Positions 54,860-64,000 of a stretch of 64,000 bases of DNA are shown here, piece after piece. Each line of letters starts with the position of its first letter. Position 1 is the stretch's first letter. Under the pieces are notes generated by a model. That model was not told where the DNA came from and searched no databases. It was given only the letters and a program-made list of their open reading frames with translations. The position numbers and the translations under genes were made by a program. The stretch is from Novosphingobium sp. (GTDB taxonomy: Bacteria > Pseudomonadota > Alphaproteobacteria > Sphingomonadales > Sphingomonadaceae), in contig JACKKX010000002.1 in the NCBI GenBank assembly GCA_024236215.1, positions 434,001 to 498,000 on the forward strand, given 5' to 3'.

Positions 54860-55534
54860 GTGACCAAAGCCCGCCATGTCGCCATCATCATGGATGGCAA
54901 CGGGCGCTGGGCCAAGAAGCGCCACCTGCCGCGCGCGGTGGGGCACCAGCGCGGGGTGGAGGCGGTGCGCGAAGTGGTGCGCGCGGCACGTTCGATGGGG
55001 CTCGAGGCGCTGACGCTCTATGCCTTCAGCACCGAGAACTGGCGCCGCAGCGAGGATGAAGTCTCAACCCTGATGGGGCTGCTCAAGCGCTACATCCAGT
55101 CCGATCTTGAGGAATTCATCGCCAACAACGTCCGCCTCAGGGTGATCGGTGAATACCGCGCGCTGGCGGGCGACATCGTCGAACTGCTCGACGATGCGCT
55201 GGCGCGCACCGCGCACAACCACGGCACCACGCTGGCGGTCGCGCTCAACTATGGCGCCCAGGACGAGATCGCCCGCGCTGCCGCCAGGGCCGCCGCGCAG
55301 GGCGCGGTCACGGTGGAGAGCATCGAGGCCGAGCTCGACACCGCCGGAATGCCCCCGCTCGACCTGCTGATCCGCACCTCGGGCGAGGTGCGCCTGTCGA
55401 ACTTCCTGCTGTGGCAGGCGGCCTATGCCGAGATGATGTTCGTCGACACGCTGTGGCCCGATTTCACACCGGCGCATCTCGAAGCGGCGCTGGAAGAGTT
55501 CGCCAAGAGGGAGCGGCGCTATGGCGGGCGGTGA
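54860..55534 (+). CDS. uppS: Undecaprenyl (polyprenyl) diphosphate synthase
   Basis: Makes the C55 carrier for peptidoglycan and other wall polymers. 224 residues from GTG at 54860: AIIMDGNGRWAKKR, TLYAFSTENWRRSEDE, DLLIRTSGEVRLSNFLLWQAAYAEM. Overlaps cdsA by 14 bases. Confidence 0.95.
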   Translation: MTKARHVAIIMDGNGRWAKKRHLPRAVGHQRGVEAVREVVRAARSMGLEALTLYAFSTENWRRSEDEVSTLMGLLKRYIQSDLEEFIANNVRLRVIGEYRALAGDIVELLDDALARTAHNHGTTLAVALNYGAQDEIARAAARAAAQGAVTVESIEAELDTAGMPPLDLLIRTSGEVRLSNFLLWQAAYAEMMFVDTLWPDFTPAHLEAALEEFAKRERRYGGR

Positions 55535-56282
55535 GGCGAAGAAGAAATCCGACCTTGGCGTGCGCGCCGCATCCGCCGTGGTGATGGTGGCGATTGCTGG
55601 CACGGCGCTGTGGCTGGGGGGCTGGGCCTTCCTTGCTTTTGCCCTCGTGTTGGGCCTTGCGGTCGCCTGGGAATGGTGGCGGCTGGTTCAGGCGTTTGAA
55701 CCGCGCTTTCTGGCGCGGCTTCTCTGGCTTCTTGCTGGCCTGATCTACGTTGGTTCGGCCTGTTGGCTGATTGCGATCTTGGGTTCGGTGCGCGACGAAA
55801 CCGGAGGATGGGCCAGATTGTTGCTATTTGGAATCCTCGGCGGAGTGATCTTCACGGACATTGGAGCCTATTTTGCCGGGCGAACCTTTGGTGGACCGAA
55901 GATCGCACCGGCCATCAGCCCTTCCAAGACATGGTCCGGGTTGGTGGGGGGCATGGTGGGCGCGACTTTGGCGTTGTTTGGCCTTTTCAAGCTAGCGCTG
56001 GCTCTCTCGGGGACCCATACCGCAGATGGTGCAACCATTCTGGCCGAACCGATTGAGCTGGTTGGAAATTCATTGAAGATTGCAGTTCTTGTCGGGCCGC
56101 CATTGGCGATAGTCGCACAAGCGGGCGACTTTCTTGAAAGCTGGATGAAGCGCCGGGCGGGGGTGAAGGATTCGGGAAAACTCATTCCCGGGCATGGCGG
56201 TTTGTTCGATCGTCTGGATGGGCTTCTGGCGGTGTCCTTCGTGTCGGTACTCGTCATGCTGCTTTTTGTTGCGAACCTATGA
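55521..56282 (+). CDS. cdsA: Phosphatidate cytidylyltransferase
   Basis: Integral inner-membrane enzyme making CDP-diacylglycerol. 253 residues with C-terminal signature MKRRAGVKDSGKLIPGHGGLFDRLDGL. The second half (about 55740-56270) uses visibly more AT-rich codons (ATT, TTG, GGA) than its neighbours, perhaps a relic of gene conversion or relaxed selection in membrane helices. Overlaps dxr by four bases. Confidence 0.95.
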   Translation: MAGGEAKKKSDLGVRAASAVVMVAIAGTALWLGGWAFLAFALVLGLAVAWEWWRLVQAFEPRFLARLLWLLAGLIYVGSACWLIAILGSVRDETGGWARLLLFGILGGVIFTDIGAYFAGRTFGGPKIAPAISPSKTWSGLVGGMVGATLALFGLFKLALALSGTHTADGATILAEPIELVGNSLKIAVLVGPPLAIVAQAGDFLESWMKRRAGVKDSGKLIPGHGGLFDRLDGLLAVSFVSVLVMLLFVANL

Positions 56283-57433
56283 CCCGCACCATCTCCATCC
56301 TTGGCGCTACCGGCTCGATCGGCGCTTCGACGCTCGATCTGATCCGGCGCGAGCGGGATGGATGGCGCGTCGTTGCGCTCACCGCCAACGGCAATGCCGC
56401 CGATCTTGCCCGGCTGGCGCGCGAGTTTTCGGCCGAGGTGGCGGTGGTGGCCGATGAGGCCAATCTTCCGGCACTGCGCGACATGCTGGCCGGGAGTGGG
56501 ATCGCGGCAGCGGGGGGCGCCTCGGCGCTGGTCGAGGCTGCCAGCCGTCCTGCCGATATCACCGTCGCGGCGATCGTCGGCTGCGCGGGTCTCGCGCCCT
56601 GCATGGCGGCGATCGAGCAGGGCCGCACCGTGGCCCTGGCCAACAAGGAGGCGCTGGTTTCCGCCGGCGACGTGATGCTGGCCGCAGTCGCGCGGCATGG
56701 CGCTACGCTGCTTCCCGTTGATAGCGAGCACAACGCGATCTTTCAGTGCCTGGCGGGTAACGATCCCGCCCATGTCCGCTCGATCACGCTAACCGCCAGC
56801 GGCGGGCCGTTCCGCGACTGGTCGGCCGATCGGCTGGCCGCCGCCACCCCTCAGCAGGCGGTATGCCATCCCAACTGGCAGATGGGCGCCAAGATCAGCG
56901 TCGATAGTGCCACCATGTTCAACAAGGGACTGGAACTGATCGAGGCGCATCACCTGTTCCCGGTCGGCCTCGGGAGGCTGCGGATCGTGGTCCACCCGCA
57001 GTCGGTGGTCCATTCGATGGTCGAATACCGCGACGGATCGACCCTGGCCCAGCTTGGCCCTTCGGACATGCGGGTGCCGATCGCTTCGTGCCTGGCCTGG
57101 CCCGAACGGATGGACACGACCTGTGCCCCGCTCGATCTGGCGGCGCTGGGCGAGCTGACCTTTCGCGTACCCGATGAGGGGCGCTTTCCCGCCACCCGCA
57201 TTTGCCGCGATGCCGCGCAGGCGGGCGGGGCGGCCGCGGCGGTGCTCAATGCCGCCAACGAAGTGGCGGTTGCCTCGTTTCTGGACGGCAAGATTGGGTT
57301 CACCCGGATTGCGGCAATGGTCGAGGAAGTGATGGCGCGCTATGCTCCTGCCGCCCCGGCGGCGCTGGGCGATGTTTTCGCGATCGATGAAGAAGCGCGC
57401 CGCCATGCGCGCGCCCTGCTGGAGTTTGCCTGA
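56279..57433 (+). CDS. dxr: 1-deoxy-D-xylulose-5-phosphate reductoisomerase
   Basis: Second step of the MEP isoprenoid pathway, fosmidomycin target. 384 residues: N-terminal NADPH fold SILGATGSIGASTLDLI, ALANKEALVSAG, LPVDSEHNAIFQCL, SGGPFRDW, HPNWQMGAKISVDSATM. Followed at once by rseP. Confidence 0.97.
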   Translation: MTRTISILGATGSIGASTLDLIRRERDGWRVVALTANGNAADLARLAREFSAEVAVVADEANLPALRDMLAGSGIAAAGGASALVEAASRPADITVAAIVGCAGLAPCMAAIEQGRTVALANKEALVSAGDVMLAAVARHGATLLPVDSEHNAIFQCLAGNDPAHVRSITLTASGGPFRDWSADRLAAATPQQAVCHPNWQMGAKISVDSATMFNKGLELIEAHHLFPVGLGRLRIVVHPQSVVHSMVEYRDGSTLAQLGPSDMRVPIASCLAWPERMDTTCAPLDLAALGELTFRVPDEGRFPATRICRDAAQAGGAAAAVLNAANEVAVASFLDGKIGFTRIAAMVEEVMARYAPAAPAALGDVFAIDEEARRHARALLEFA

Positions 57434-57434
57434 C

Positions 57435-58550
57435 TTGATCCAGTCTCCTTCCGTCCTGATGATGATCGGCGCTTTCCTGCTGGTGCTGGGGCCTTTGGTG
57501 GTGTTCCACGAGCTGGGCCACTATCTGGTGGCGCGGCTGTTCAAGGTGCGATCCGACGTGTTTTCGATCGGCTTCGGCAAGGAGCTGGCCGGGTGGACCG
57601 ACAAGCGCGGCACCCGCTGGAAGATCGCCGCGCTGCCGCTGGGCGGCTATGTCCAGTTCGCGGGCGACATGAACGCGGCCTCGGTGCCCGATCCCGCCCT
57701 GGCGAACGCCTCTGCCGAGGAGCTGAGGGGCACCTTCCAGGCCGCGAAGCTGTGGCAACGCGCGCTGATCGTGCTGGCCGGGCCGGTGGCCAACCTGTTT
57801 CTGGCGATCGCGATCTTCTGGGTCTTTGCGATCAGCTATGGCGTACCTGTCGCCCCGCCGCGGATTGGCGGTTTTTCCGAGCATTCCGCCGCGCAGACGG
57901 CTGGGCTGCGGGTTGGCGACACGATCACCGCGATCGATGGCGCGCCAATTTCCTCGTTCTTCGAGATCGCCGAACGGGTGGCGATCTATCCCGGCCGAAC
58001 CGTGACGGTTGAGGCGGAGCGCGACGGACGCCACATCACAACCCCGGTCACGCTCGAAACCGCGGTCGACAAGGACGAGTTTGGCAACGAGATTCGCCGG
58101 GGCTTGCTGGGCGTGCGCGCGACCGCGCTGGAATTCAAGCCGGTCGGGCCGCTTGAAGCGGTTGGCGTGGCGGTCGACCAGTCGATCGGCTCGGTGCGGA
58201 TGATGGCGATCGGGCTGGGCCAGATCGTTACCGGCGAACGCCCCGTCAGCGAGATGGGCGGACCGATCAAGATCGCCAAGTTCTCGGGCGAGCGGCTGGC
58301 AATGGGCTGGCCCGATTTCGTGGCCTTCGCCGCGCTGATCTCGATTAACTTGGCATTCATCAACCTCCTGCCAATTCCTGCCCTCGACGGTGGGCACCTG
58401 GCATTCTACGCCGCGGAAGCAATCCGCCGCAGACCGCTGGGCGTACGCAGTCAGGAATGGGCGTTCCGCACCGGTCTGGCCTTTGTGCTGGCCGTCATGC
58501 TGTTCGTCACCGTGAACGATCTTGTCGCGCTGTTTCCGATCCGGAAATGA
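57435..58550 (+). CDS. rseP: RIP-type site-2 protease RseP
   Basis: Zinc intramembrane protease (M50), part of envelope stress signalling. 371 residues: HELGH in the first helix (VVFHELGHYLVARLFKV), PDZ domain (SAAQTAGLRVGDTITAIDG), second motif LPIPALDGGHLAFY. The TTG at 57435 is chosen because GGAG lies about ten bases upstream and any ATG upstream is inside dxr. ATG codons downstream would remove the first helix. Confidence 0.95.
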   Translation: MIQSPSVLMMIGAFLLVLGPLVVFHELGHYLVARLFKVRSDVFSIGFGKELAGWTDKRGTRWKIAALPLGGYVQFAGDMNAASVPDPALANASAEELRGTFQAAKLWQRALIVLAGPVANLFLAIAIFWVFAISYGVPVAPPRIGGFSEHSAAQTAGLRVGDTITAIDGAPISSFFEIAERVAIYPGRTVTVEAERDGRHITTPVTLETAVDKDEFGNEIRRGLLGVRATALEFKPVGPLEAVGVAVDQSIGSVRMMAIGLGQIVTGERPVSEMGGPIKIAKFSGERLAMGWPDFVAFAALISINLAFINLLPIPALDGGHLAFYAAEAIRRRPLGVRSQEWAFRTGLAFVLAVMLFVTVNDLVALFPIRK

Positions 58551-58713
58551 GGCGGAAGGAATTGGGTTAACTGCGGACGAACCGGCGACTCTGCTTGATT
58601 GGCGGCCACGCATCGGGCAGAGGGCGGCAACGTATCCGCGAAACGCGGCCAAGCGCGTGCCAGGTGGGCGCGGGCGGCTGGATGAAGTGAAAACTACAGG
58701 AACTGCCCTTCAG

Positions 58714-61458
58714 ATGAATCGACAGCTCAACGATCGCTCCGGAACCAAGCGCGCGCACCTGCGGCTGGCCACGGTCCTGATGGGAACCACCGTTCTGGCC
58801 GGTATGCCGGGCCTGGCGCTTGCCCAGGAGGTTGCGGCGGCTCCGGCTGCGCCTCCGGTTGCGGCTCCTGCTGCCGAGGCACCCGTGCAGGAAACCATCC
58901 GTTCGATCGAGATCGTCGGCGCGCAGCGGCTAGAGGCGGATACGATCCTGTCCTACATCAAGCTGCGGCTGGGCCAGCCCTACAGCCAGGCAGCGGCCGA
59001 CCAGGCGCTCAAGGATCTGTTCGCAACCGAGCTGTTCTCGAACGTCCAGGTTCGCAACAACGGCGGCGCGGTGGTGATCGAGGTTCAGGAAAACCCGGTC
59101 ATCAACCGCATCGTGCTGGAAGGCAACAAGCGCCTTAAGGAGGACAAGATCCTTCCCGAGATCAAGCTTGCCCCGCGTCAGATCTTTACGCGTTCCAAGG
59201 TTCGCGCCGACGTTTCGCGCATCATCGAGCTTTACAAGCGCCAGGGCCGGTTCGCCGCCTCGGTCGAACCCAAGATGGTCATGCTCGATCAGAACCGGGT
59301 CGATATCGTCTTTGAAATCCAGGAAGGGCCCAAGTCCAAGGTCCGCAAGATCAACATCATCGGCAACCAGGCCTTCGACGACGGCGACCTGCGCGGCGAG
59401 ATGATGACCAAGGAAACCGGGATCACCAAGATGTTCAGCTCGGGGACGAGCTATGATCCGGACAAGATGGCGTTCGACCAGCAGAAGCTGCGCCAGTTCT
59501 ACCTGACCAAGGGCTATGCCGATTTCCGCATCGTCTCCGCCGTTGCCGAGCTTACGCCCGACAAGAAGGACTTCATCATCACCTACGTGGTGGAAGAAGG
59601 CGAGCGCTACAAGTTCGGCGACGTGAAGGTGGAAAGCCAGCTGCGCGATTTCGATGGCGAGCGTCTGGCTACAACCCTGCCGATGAAGAAGGGCGACTGG
59701 TACAACGCCAAGCAGGTCGAGGACACGATCGACCGCCTCAACGAAACGCTGGGCGCGTTCGGCTATGCTTTCGCCGACGTGCGGCCGAGCTACGATCGCA
59801 ACAAGGACGAGCTCACCATGGGCCTGACCTTCCAGATCGCCGAAGCCCCGCGCGTCTATGTCGAGCGGATCGACGTCAACGGCAACACGCTGACCCAGGA
59901 CAAGGTGGTGCGGCGCGAATTCCGTCTCGCCGAGGGCGATGCCTTCAACTCGCTCCAGGTCAAGCGCTCGACCGCGCGGATCAACTCGCTGGGCTTCTTC
60001 CAGGAGAAATTCGAGGTTGAGCAGAAGCCGGGTTCGGCGGTCGACCGGATCGTGCTTGAAGCCAATGTCGAGGAAAAGCCGACCGGCGAGCTCCAGCTTT
60101 CGGCGGGCTATTCGAGCCTTGAAAAGCTGATCTTCCAGGGTTCGGTCCAGCAGCGCAATTTCCGCGGCCGCGGCCAGACGGTCGGGCTCAGCCTGTCCTA
60201 TTCGAACTATTCCAAGAGCGCCGAGGTCAGCTTCGTCGAACCCTATATGTTCGACAAGAACGTCAGCCTGGGGGTCAACGTCTACCGGCGCGATCTCAAC
60301 AGCTTCAACTACTACAATGCGGATCGCAACACGCTCTACAGCCAGTCGACCACCGGCTTTCAGGTGCGGGCTGGCGTCCCGCTGACAGAATATGTCTCGG
60401 CGGTGGGCAGCTATACGCTCAACCTCGACAACATCACGCTCGACAAGGCGCAATACTTCTCGGATCGCCAGAATCCGCCGCTACTCGAATGCGACCCGCT
60501 GATCGCCGGGCGCTATCTGTGCGATGCCCTGGGCAAGCGTACCAGCTCGATCCTTGGCCTGTCGCTGATTTACGATTCGCTCGACAACCGTATTCACCCT
60601 TCGCGTGGGCGCGCGATGTCGGCCACACTCGAATACGCGGGGCTGGGCGGATCGGTGAAATACCTGCGCGGGCGCGTCAACGCTTCGCAGTATTGGCCGA
60701 TCGGCAAAGGCTTCATCTTCTCGGTGCGCGGCGAAGGTGGGGCGATCAAGGCTCTGGACAACCATGGCAACGCGGCGCTTGGCGTCGACGACGTCCGGCT
60801 GACCGACCGTTTTTACCTCGGTGAACCGACCATCCGCGGGTTCGATATTCGCGGTGTCGGCCCGCGTGTGCTGCGCCAATACATCGTCGACGATGGTAAC
60901 GGCAATCCGGTGGTCCAGACCGACCGCAACCAGATCGTCGATGACGCGCTGGGTGGGAAATACTACTACCTCGGCCACCTCGAGCTTGAGATTCCGCTAG
61001 GCTCGGGCGCCAAGGAGCTGGGCCTTCGTCCCTCGATCTTCATGGATGTGGGCGCGGTGTGGGGCGTAACCCGTCCGCAGCTGACCGATCTTTCAAGCTA
61101 TTTCCCCGACGGTTATTTCATCCAGCGTCATGATGCCAGCGGCAATGCGCTCTATACCCAGATCGATGCTGTGGACTCGAATTGCGCCGCCACGGCCACT
61201 TCGACGGTAACCAATGCAGTCAATCCCAATCCGGCGAGCTGCCTGACCTCGGCTAACAACATCGCGCAGGGCAACACCATCCCGCCCTTCATCGAAACCT
61301 TCGTCGGCAATTCGCCCAAGCCGCGTATTTCCATCGGTGTGGGGGTCAACTGGAACTCTCCGTTCGGGCCATTCCGGATCGATTTCGCCAAGGTCCTCTC
61401 CAAGGTCGATGGCGACGATACCAAGTCATTCACTTTCAACGTAGGAACCCAATTCTGA
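58714..61458 (+). CDS. bamA: Outer membrane protein assembly factor BamA
   Basis: Core of the BAM complex, inserts beta-barrel proteins. 914 residues: signal peptide (to ALAQ near residue 38), Ala/Pro-rich linker, five POTRA repeats (first IRSIEIVGAQRLEADTILSYI, others at about residues 130-460), then the 16-strand barrel with RGFDIRGVGPR and a C-terminal Phe (FNVGTQF). ATG at 58714 is supported by AGGA 10 bases upstream; a GTG at 58687 is an alternative. Confidence 0.96.
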   Translation: MNRQLNDRSGTKRAHLRLATVLMGTTVLAGMPGLALAQEVAAAPAAPPVAAPAAEAPVQETIRSIEIVGAQRLEADTILSYIKLRLGQPYSQAAADQALKDLFATELFSNVQVRNNGGAVVIEVQENPVINRIVLEGNKRLKEDKILPEIKLAPRQIFTRSKVRADVSRIIELYKRQGRFAASVEPKMVMLDQNRVDIVFEIQEGPKSKVRKINIIGNQAFDDGDLRGEMMTKETGITKMFSSGTSYDPDKMAFDQQKLRQFYLTKGYADFRIVSAVAELTPDKKDFIITYVVEEGERYKFGDVKVESQLRDFDGERLATTLPMKKGDWYNAKQVEDTIDRLNETLGAFGYAFADVRPSYDRNKDELTMGLTFQIAEAPRVYVERIDVNGNTLTQDKVVRREFRLAEGDAFNSLQVKRSTARINSLGFFQEKFEVEQKPGSAVDRIVLEANVEEKPTGELQLSAGYSSLEKLIFQGSVQQRNFRGRGQTVGLSLSYSNYSKSAEVSFVEPYMFDKNVSLGVNVYRRDLNSFNYYNADRNTLYSQSTTGFQVRAGVPLTEYVSAVGSYTLNLDNITLDKAQYFSDRQNPPLLECDPLIAGRYLCDALGKRTSSILGLSLIYDSLDNRIHPSRGRAMSATLEYAGLGGSVKYLRGRVNASQYWPIGKGFIFSVRGEGGAIKALDNHGNAALGVDDVRLTDRFYLGEPTIRGFDIRGVGPRVLRQYIVDDGNGNPVVQTDRNQIVDDALGGKYYYLGHLELEIPLGSGAKELGLRPSIFMDVGAVWGVTRPQLTDLSSYFPDGYFIQRHDASGNALYTQIDAVDSNCAATATSTVTNAVNPNPASCLTSANNIAQGNTIPPFIETFVGNSPKPRISIGVGVNWNSPFGPFRIDFAKVLSKVDGDDTKSFTFNVGTQF

Positions 61459-62204
61459 TGAAGATTCTCTCCAAGGCGGTGCTCGGCACCGCGCTGGCGC
61501 TTACGCTTGCCACCCCCGCGCTTGCCAAGAAGAAGGACAAGGACGCCGAAGCCGCCGCTGCTCCGGCTCCTGCGGCTGCTCCTGCCGCCAACAACGGCAG
61601 CACCATCGTCAAGGGGATCGGCGTGCTCAACATTGAGGCCGCGATCGCCAATACCGACGCCTATCGCCTCGCCCAGCAGCAGCAGCAGACCACCTACAAG
61701 CCGCAGATCGACCAGGCTCGCCAGCGCAAGACCGCGCTCGACGCGCAGCTCAAGTCGATGGTCGACAAGCTCCAGGCCGATGCCGCTGCCAAGAAGCCTG
61801 ACGCGCAGCTGCAGCAGCAGTATGTCGCGATCCAGCAGACCAAATCGGCCGGCGAGCAGGAGATCGAGCAGATCATCGCGCCGCTCGGCATGTCGGATGC
61901 CTACGTCAAGGAACAGATTGCCGATCAGCTCGATCAGGCGGTGCAGAACGCCATGGCCAAGCAGGGCGTTTCGCTCCTGCTCAGCCCCGATGCGGTAATT
62001 GCCCGGGCCAATGCCTATGAATTGACCAACGATGTCATCACCGAGCTCAACCTGCTGATCCCGGCAAGCAAGATGCAGCTGGTTCCGCCGGCCGGCTGGG
62101 TGCCGCGTCAGGTCCGCGAACAGCAGGCGGCGCAGCAGGGCGCAGCCGCGCAGCCCGCGGCGCGTCCGGCCCAGCCCGCCGGGCCGCAGCCCGACGGCCG
62201 CTAA
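61458..62204 (+). CDS. skp: OmpH/Skp family periplasmic chaperone
   Basis: 248 residues: signal peptide ([11 protein letters not shown] near residue 22), an Ala/Lys/Pro-rich start, then long coiled coil (around residues 70-150, Gln/Lys rich) like Skp tentacles. The Pro/Gln/Ala-rich tail is unusual in length. ATG overlaps the bamA stop (TGATG). Delivers outer-membrane proteins to BamA. Confidence 0.88.
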   Translation: MKILSKAVLGTALALTLATPALAKKKDKDAEAAAAPAPAAAPAANNGSTIVKGIGVLNIEAAIANTDAYRLAQQQQQTTYKPQIDQARQRKTALDAQLKSMVDKLQADAAAKKPDAQLQQQYVAIQQTKSAGEQEIEQIIAPLGMSDAYVKEQIADQLDQAVQNAMAKQGVSLLLSPDAVIARANAYELTNDVITELNLLIPASKMQLVPPAGWVPRQVREQQAAQQGAAAQPAARPAQPAGPQPDGR

Positions 62205-62223
62205 GCCGCGCAGCGGGGACGCG

Positions 62224-62682
62224 ATGAGCGAACCGGTCAGCTACGACATCCCGAAGATCCTGGCCGCTCTGCCGCATCGCTACCCGATGCTGCTGGTTGA
62301 CCGGGTGGTGAGCATCGTTCCCGATGGCGAAATCCACGCGATCAAGGCGGTCAGTTTCAACGAGGGGTTTTTCCAGGGCCACTTTCCGGGCCGCCCGATC
62401 ATGCCGGGCGTGCTCCAGATCGAGGCCCTGGCCCAGGCCGCCGGGATTCTGGCGATCGAAACGCTGGAGCTCGCGGGGACCGGCAAGCTGGTCTATTTCA
62501 TGGCGATCGAGGAAGCCAAATTCCGCGCTCCGGTGGAGCCGGGGGTGCTGCTCGATCTTCAGGCCGGCTTCGTGCAGAAGCGCGCGCGGGTGTGCAAATT
62601 TTGGGGCAAGGCCAGCGTTGGGGGCAAGGTGACCTGCGAGGTGCAGTTCACCGCGATGATCGCGGATGCGCCAGGCGCTTGA
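62224..62682 (+). CDS. fabZ: 3-hydroxyacyl-[acyl-carrier-protein] dehydratase FabZ
   Basis: Fatty-acid synthesis dehydratase, hotdog fold. 152 residues: [13 protein letters not shown], catalytic His in [26 protein letters not shown]. In most Gram-negatives lpxD precedes and lpxA follows fabZ; neither is present here, fitting a sphingomonad. Confidence 0.96.
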   Translation: MSEPVSYDIPKILAALPHRYPMLLVDRVVSIVPDGEIHAIKAVSFNEGFFQGHFPGRPIMPGVLQIEALAQAAGILAIETLELAGTGKLVYFMAIEEAKFRAPVEPGVLLDLQAGFVQKRARVCKFWGKASVGGKVTCEVQFTAMIADAPGA

Positions 62683-62760
62683 TTTCTGGTCGAGGCCCAG
62701 CTAAGGGCGCCGCTCCCATTCGAGGCCGGTCGGAACCGGCCACAGCGAAAGAGAATTGCG

Positions 62761-62988
62761 ATGAAGGCCGATACCCATCCCGACTATCACACCATCAAGG
62801 TGCAGATGACCGACGGCACCGTGTTTGAAACCCGCTCCACCTGGGGCGCGGAAGGCGACACGCTGGTGCTCGAAATCGATCCCACCTCGCACCCGGCGTG
62901 GACTGGCGGCACTCGCCAGCTCGATCAGGGCGGCCGCGTCGCGCAGTTCAACAAGCGCTTTGGCGGGCTTTCGCTCAAGAAGAGCTGA
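62761..62988 (+). CDS. rpmE: 50S ribosomal protein L31 (type A, zinc-free)
   Basis: 75 residues: [49 protein letters not shown]. It lacks the CxxC zinc ligands, as in alphaproteobacterial L31. Followed by a terminator. Confidence 0.95.
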   Translation: MKADTHPDYHTIKVQMTDGTVFETRSTWGAEGDTLVLEIDPTSHPAWTGGTRQLDQGGRVAQFNKRFGGLSLKKS

Positions 62989-63013
62989 TCCGCGATCCAG
63001 CGCTGAAGCGAAC

Positions 63014-63039
63014 AGGGCGGCCATCACGGTCGCCCTTTT
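63014..63039 (+). terminator. Intrinsic terminator after rpmE
   Basis: Stem AGGGCGGCC/GGTCGCCCT (one G-U) with ATCAC loop and TTTTC, 26 bp after the rpmE stop. Confidence 0.85.
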
Positions 63040-63136
63040 CATTTCCGGCGCAATGGAACGCACATTTCTTCTTCCCTTTGCGCGCGGCCTGTGCAAAGGC
63101 GCAGCCCCTGTTTTGCCTGCCCCGTCGGCAGGCCGT

Positions 63137-63214
63137 GGCGATCGTAGCTCAGTTGGTTAGAGCGCCGGTTTGTGGTACCGGAGGTCGTGGGTTCGGATCC
63201 CATCGGTCGCCCCA
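63137..63214 (+). tRNA. tRNA-His (anticodon GTG)
   Basis: 78 nt with encoded G-1 opposite C73: acceptor GGCGATCG pairs with CGGTCGCC (one wobble). Anticodon stem CCGGT/ACCGG around TTGTGGT (GTG). CCA encoded. Some alphaproteobacteria lack G-1; this one keeps it. Confidence 0.95.
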
Positions 63215-63340
63215 TTTTCCCCTTCCTGTCGATAAGCTTGCAAGTGTGCGGCAAAGGCAGGATTCTTGCTTGCGGGGCGGGCACACAGGTGCCAAAGCGG
63301 GCGCCAATTCTACCCTGTCACACGCGAAAAGCCTGGGTCC

Positions 63341-64000
63341 ATGCACGGCTTTGCCAATCCTGCCCGTTTCCTGCGCCTCGCCCGGTTGCTGACCGCTCCC
63401 TTGTTGCTGGGCGGCGCGCTGATCGCCCTCGCGGCGCTGGCCTGGGGTCTGCTGGGGGCGCCGGCCGAACGTCTGCAAGGGGATTCGGTGCGGATCCTGT
63501 TCATCCATGTCCCCGCCGCCTGGCTGGGGATGGGCGGGTGGAGCGCGATTGCCGCGGCAAGCCTTGTCGAACTGGTCTGGCGCCATCCGCTTGCGGGTAT
63601 CGGCGCGCGCGCGATCGCGCTTCCCGGTGCGTTCTTCGCGCTGCTCTGCCTTGTTACGGGATCGCTCTGGGGCCGGCCGGCTTGGGGCACCTGGTGGGTA
63701 TGGGACGGGCGGCTGACCTCGATGCTGGTGCTGTTCTTCCTTTACTGCGCCTATGTCGCGCTGGCCGATGCCGCTTCCCGCGATGGCGAGGGCAATTCGC
63801 GTATCCCGGCGATCTTCGGGCTGGTGGGCGCGGTCAACATTCCGGTGATCCACTATTCGGTGCTGTGGTGGAACAGCCTGCACCAGCCGCCCTCGATCAC
63901 CATGGGGCAAAGCCAGATGGCGCCCGCCTTCCTCTGGGGTTTGCTCGCGGCGACACTGGGTTTCTCGTTGCTGTTCGGCGGCATCGTGCTGGCGCGGATG
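63341..64000 (+). CDS. ccmC: Haem exporter/cytochrome c maturation protein CcmC (3' end outside the window)
   Basis: Inner-membrane haem handling protein that delivers haem to CcmE. From ATG 63341 the frame is open for 220 codons to the window end. Six helices, the tryptophan-rich WWD loop WGRPAWGTWWVWDGRLTS and periplasmic His ligands (LFIHVPAAW and VIHYSVLWWNSLHQ). Nearly full length for the family (about 240). Confidence 0.93.
   Translation, partial: MHGFANPARFLRLARLLTAPLLLGGALIALAALAWGLLGAPAERLQGDSVRILFIHVPAAWLGMGGWSAIAAASLVELVWRHPLAGIGARAIALPGAFFALLCLVTGSLWGRPAWGTWWVWDGRLTSMLVLFFLYCAYVALADAASRDGEGNSRIPAIFGLVGAVNIPVIHYSVLWWNSLHQPPSITMGQSQMAPAFLWGLLAATLGFSLLFGGIVLARM

Noticed and set aside
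58930..60453. Open minus-strand frame of 507 codons
   Set aside because: Antisense to bamA, rich in His/Arg/Asp; a codon-bias shadow.

Overview
The window is about 64 kb of a high-GC alphaproteobacterial chromosome, most likely a sphingomonad (Novosphingobium/Erythrobacter-like). The evidence is a DivL-type kinase with tyrosine at the phospho-acceptor position, AmgK/MurU and AddAB clustered with tsaE and trxA, direct-repeat LexA boxes of the alphaproteobacterial type (GTTC-N7-GTTC), Flp-type pilins, and an envelope cluster running bamA-skp-fabZ with lpxD missing. That last point fits the glycosphingolipid, LPS-free envelope of sphingomonads. Species cannot be fixed by eye.

Layout. 1-4.6 kb: end of a XerD-type recombinase, accA, an M48 protease with LysM, two Flp pilins, a MutT-like Nudix enzyme and tRNA-Arg(ACG). 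4.6-9.7 kb: a GT39-like membrane glycosyltransferase, a phospholipase D/cardiolipin synthase-like enzyme, folE, a hotdog thioesterase, a peroxiredoxin and a small exported protein. 9.7-22.8 kb: ahcY behind a perfect 20-bp palindrome, then a tightly overlapping run divL-tsaE-amgK-murU-addB-addA, then trxA. 22.8-26.9 kb (minus strand): argJ, a GFA-family protein and an inositol-monophosphatase-family gene; and rlmB followed by a lipoprotein gene.

26.9-46.3 kb is a genomic island of about 19.4 kb inserted at the 3' end of tRNA-Tyr. A 29-bp imperfect repeat of the tRNA 3' end marks the far side. A tyrosine integrase lies beside the intact tRNA, and CCCCCACACT-type repeats near both ends look like integrase arm sites. 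The island carries AlpA/excisionase-like regulators and a mobilization module (traD, traC, an oriT-like site, relaxase traA, a DUF6118-like gene) but no type IV secretion genes, so it looks mobilizable rather than self-transmissible. Its cargo is mainly a nitric-oxide defence cassette: quinol-type NO reductase norZ with DUF1971, SirB-like, DUF488 and unnamed membrane genes, a group III truncated haemoglobin with a small membrane protein, a 5-formyl-THF cyclo-ligase, and two Rrf2/NsrR-type regulators each transcribed away from palindromic operators. An IS3-family element has cut into this cargo, truncating an HPP-family gene and a small membrane-protein gene without a visible target duplication.

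46.5-64 kb returns to core chromosome: a KAS III-like synthase, psd-pssA, a small membrane-protein gene behind two LexA boxes and a DnaA box, a serine hydrolase with its TetR regulator, and the long translation/envelope run rpsB-tsf-pyrH-frr-uppS-cdsA-dxr-rseP-bamA-skp-fabZ. It ends with rpmE, tRNA-His and the start of ccmC. The most interesting items are the LexA-controlled 85-aa membrane protein, the NO island with its dual Rrf2 circuit, and the IS-made junction inside it.
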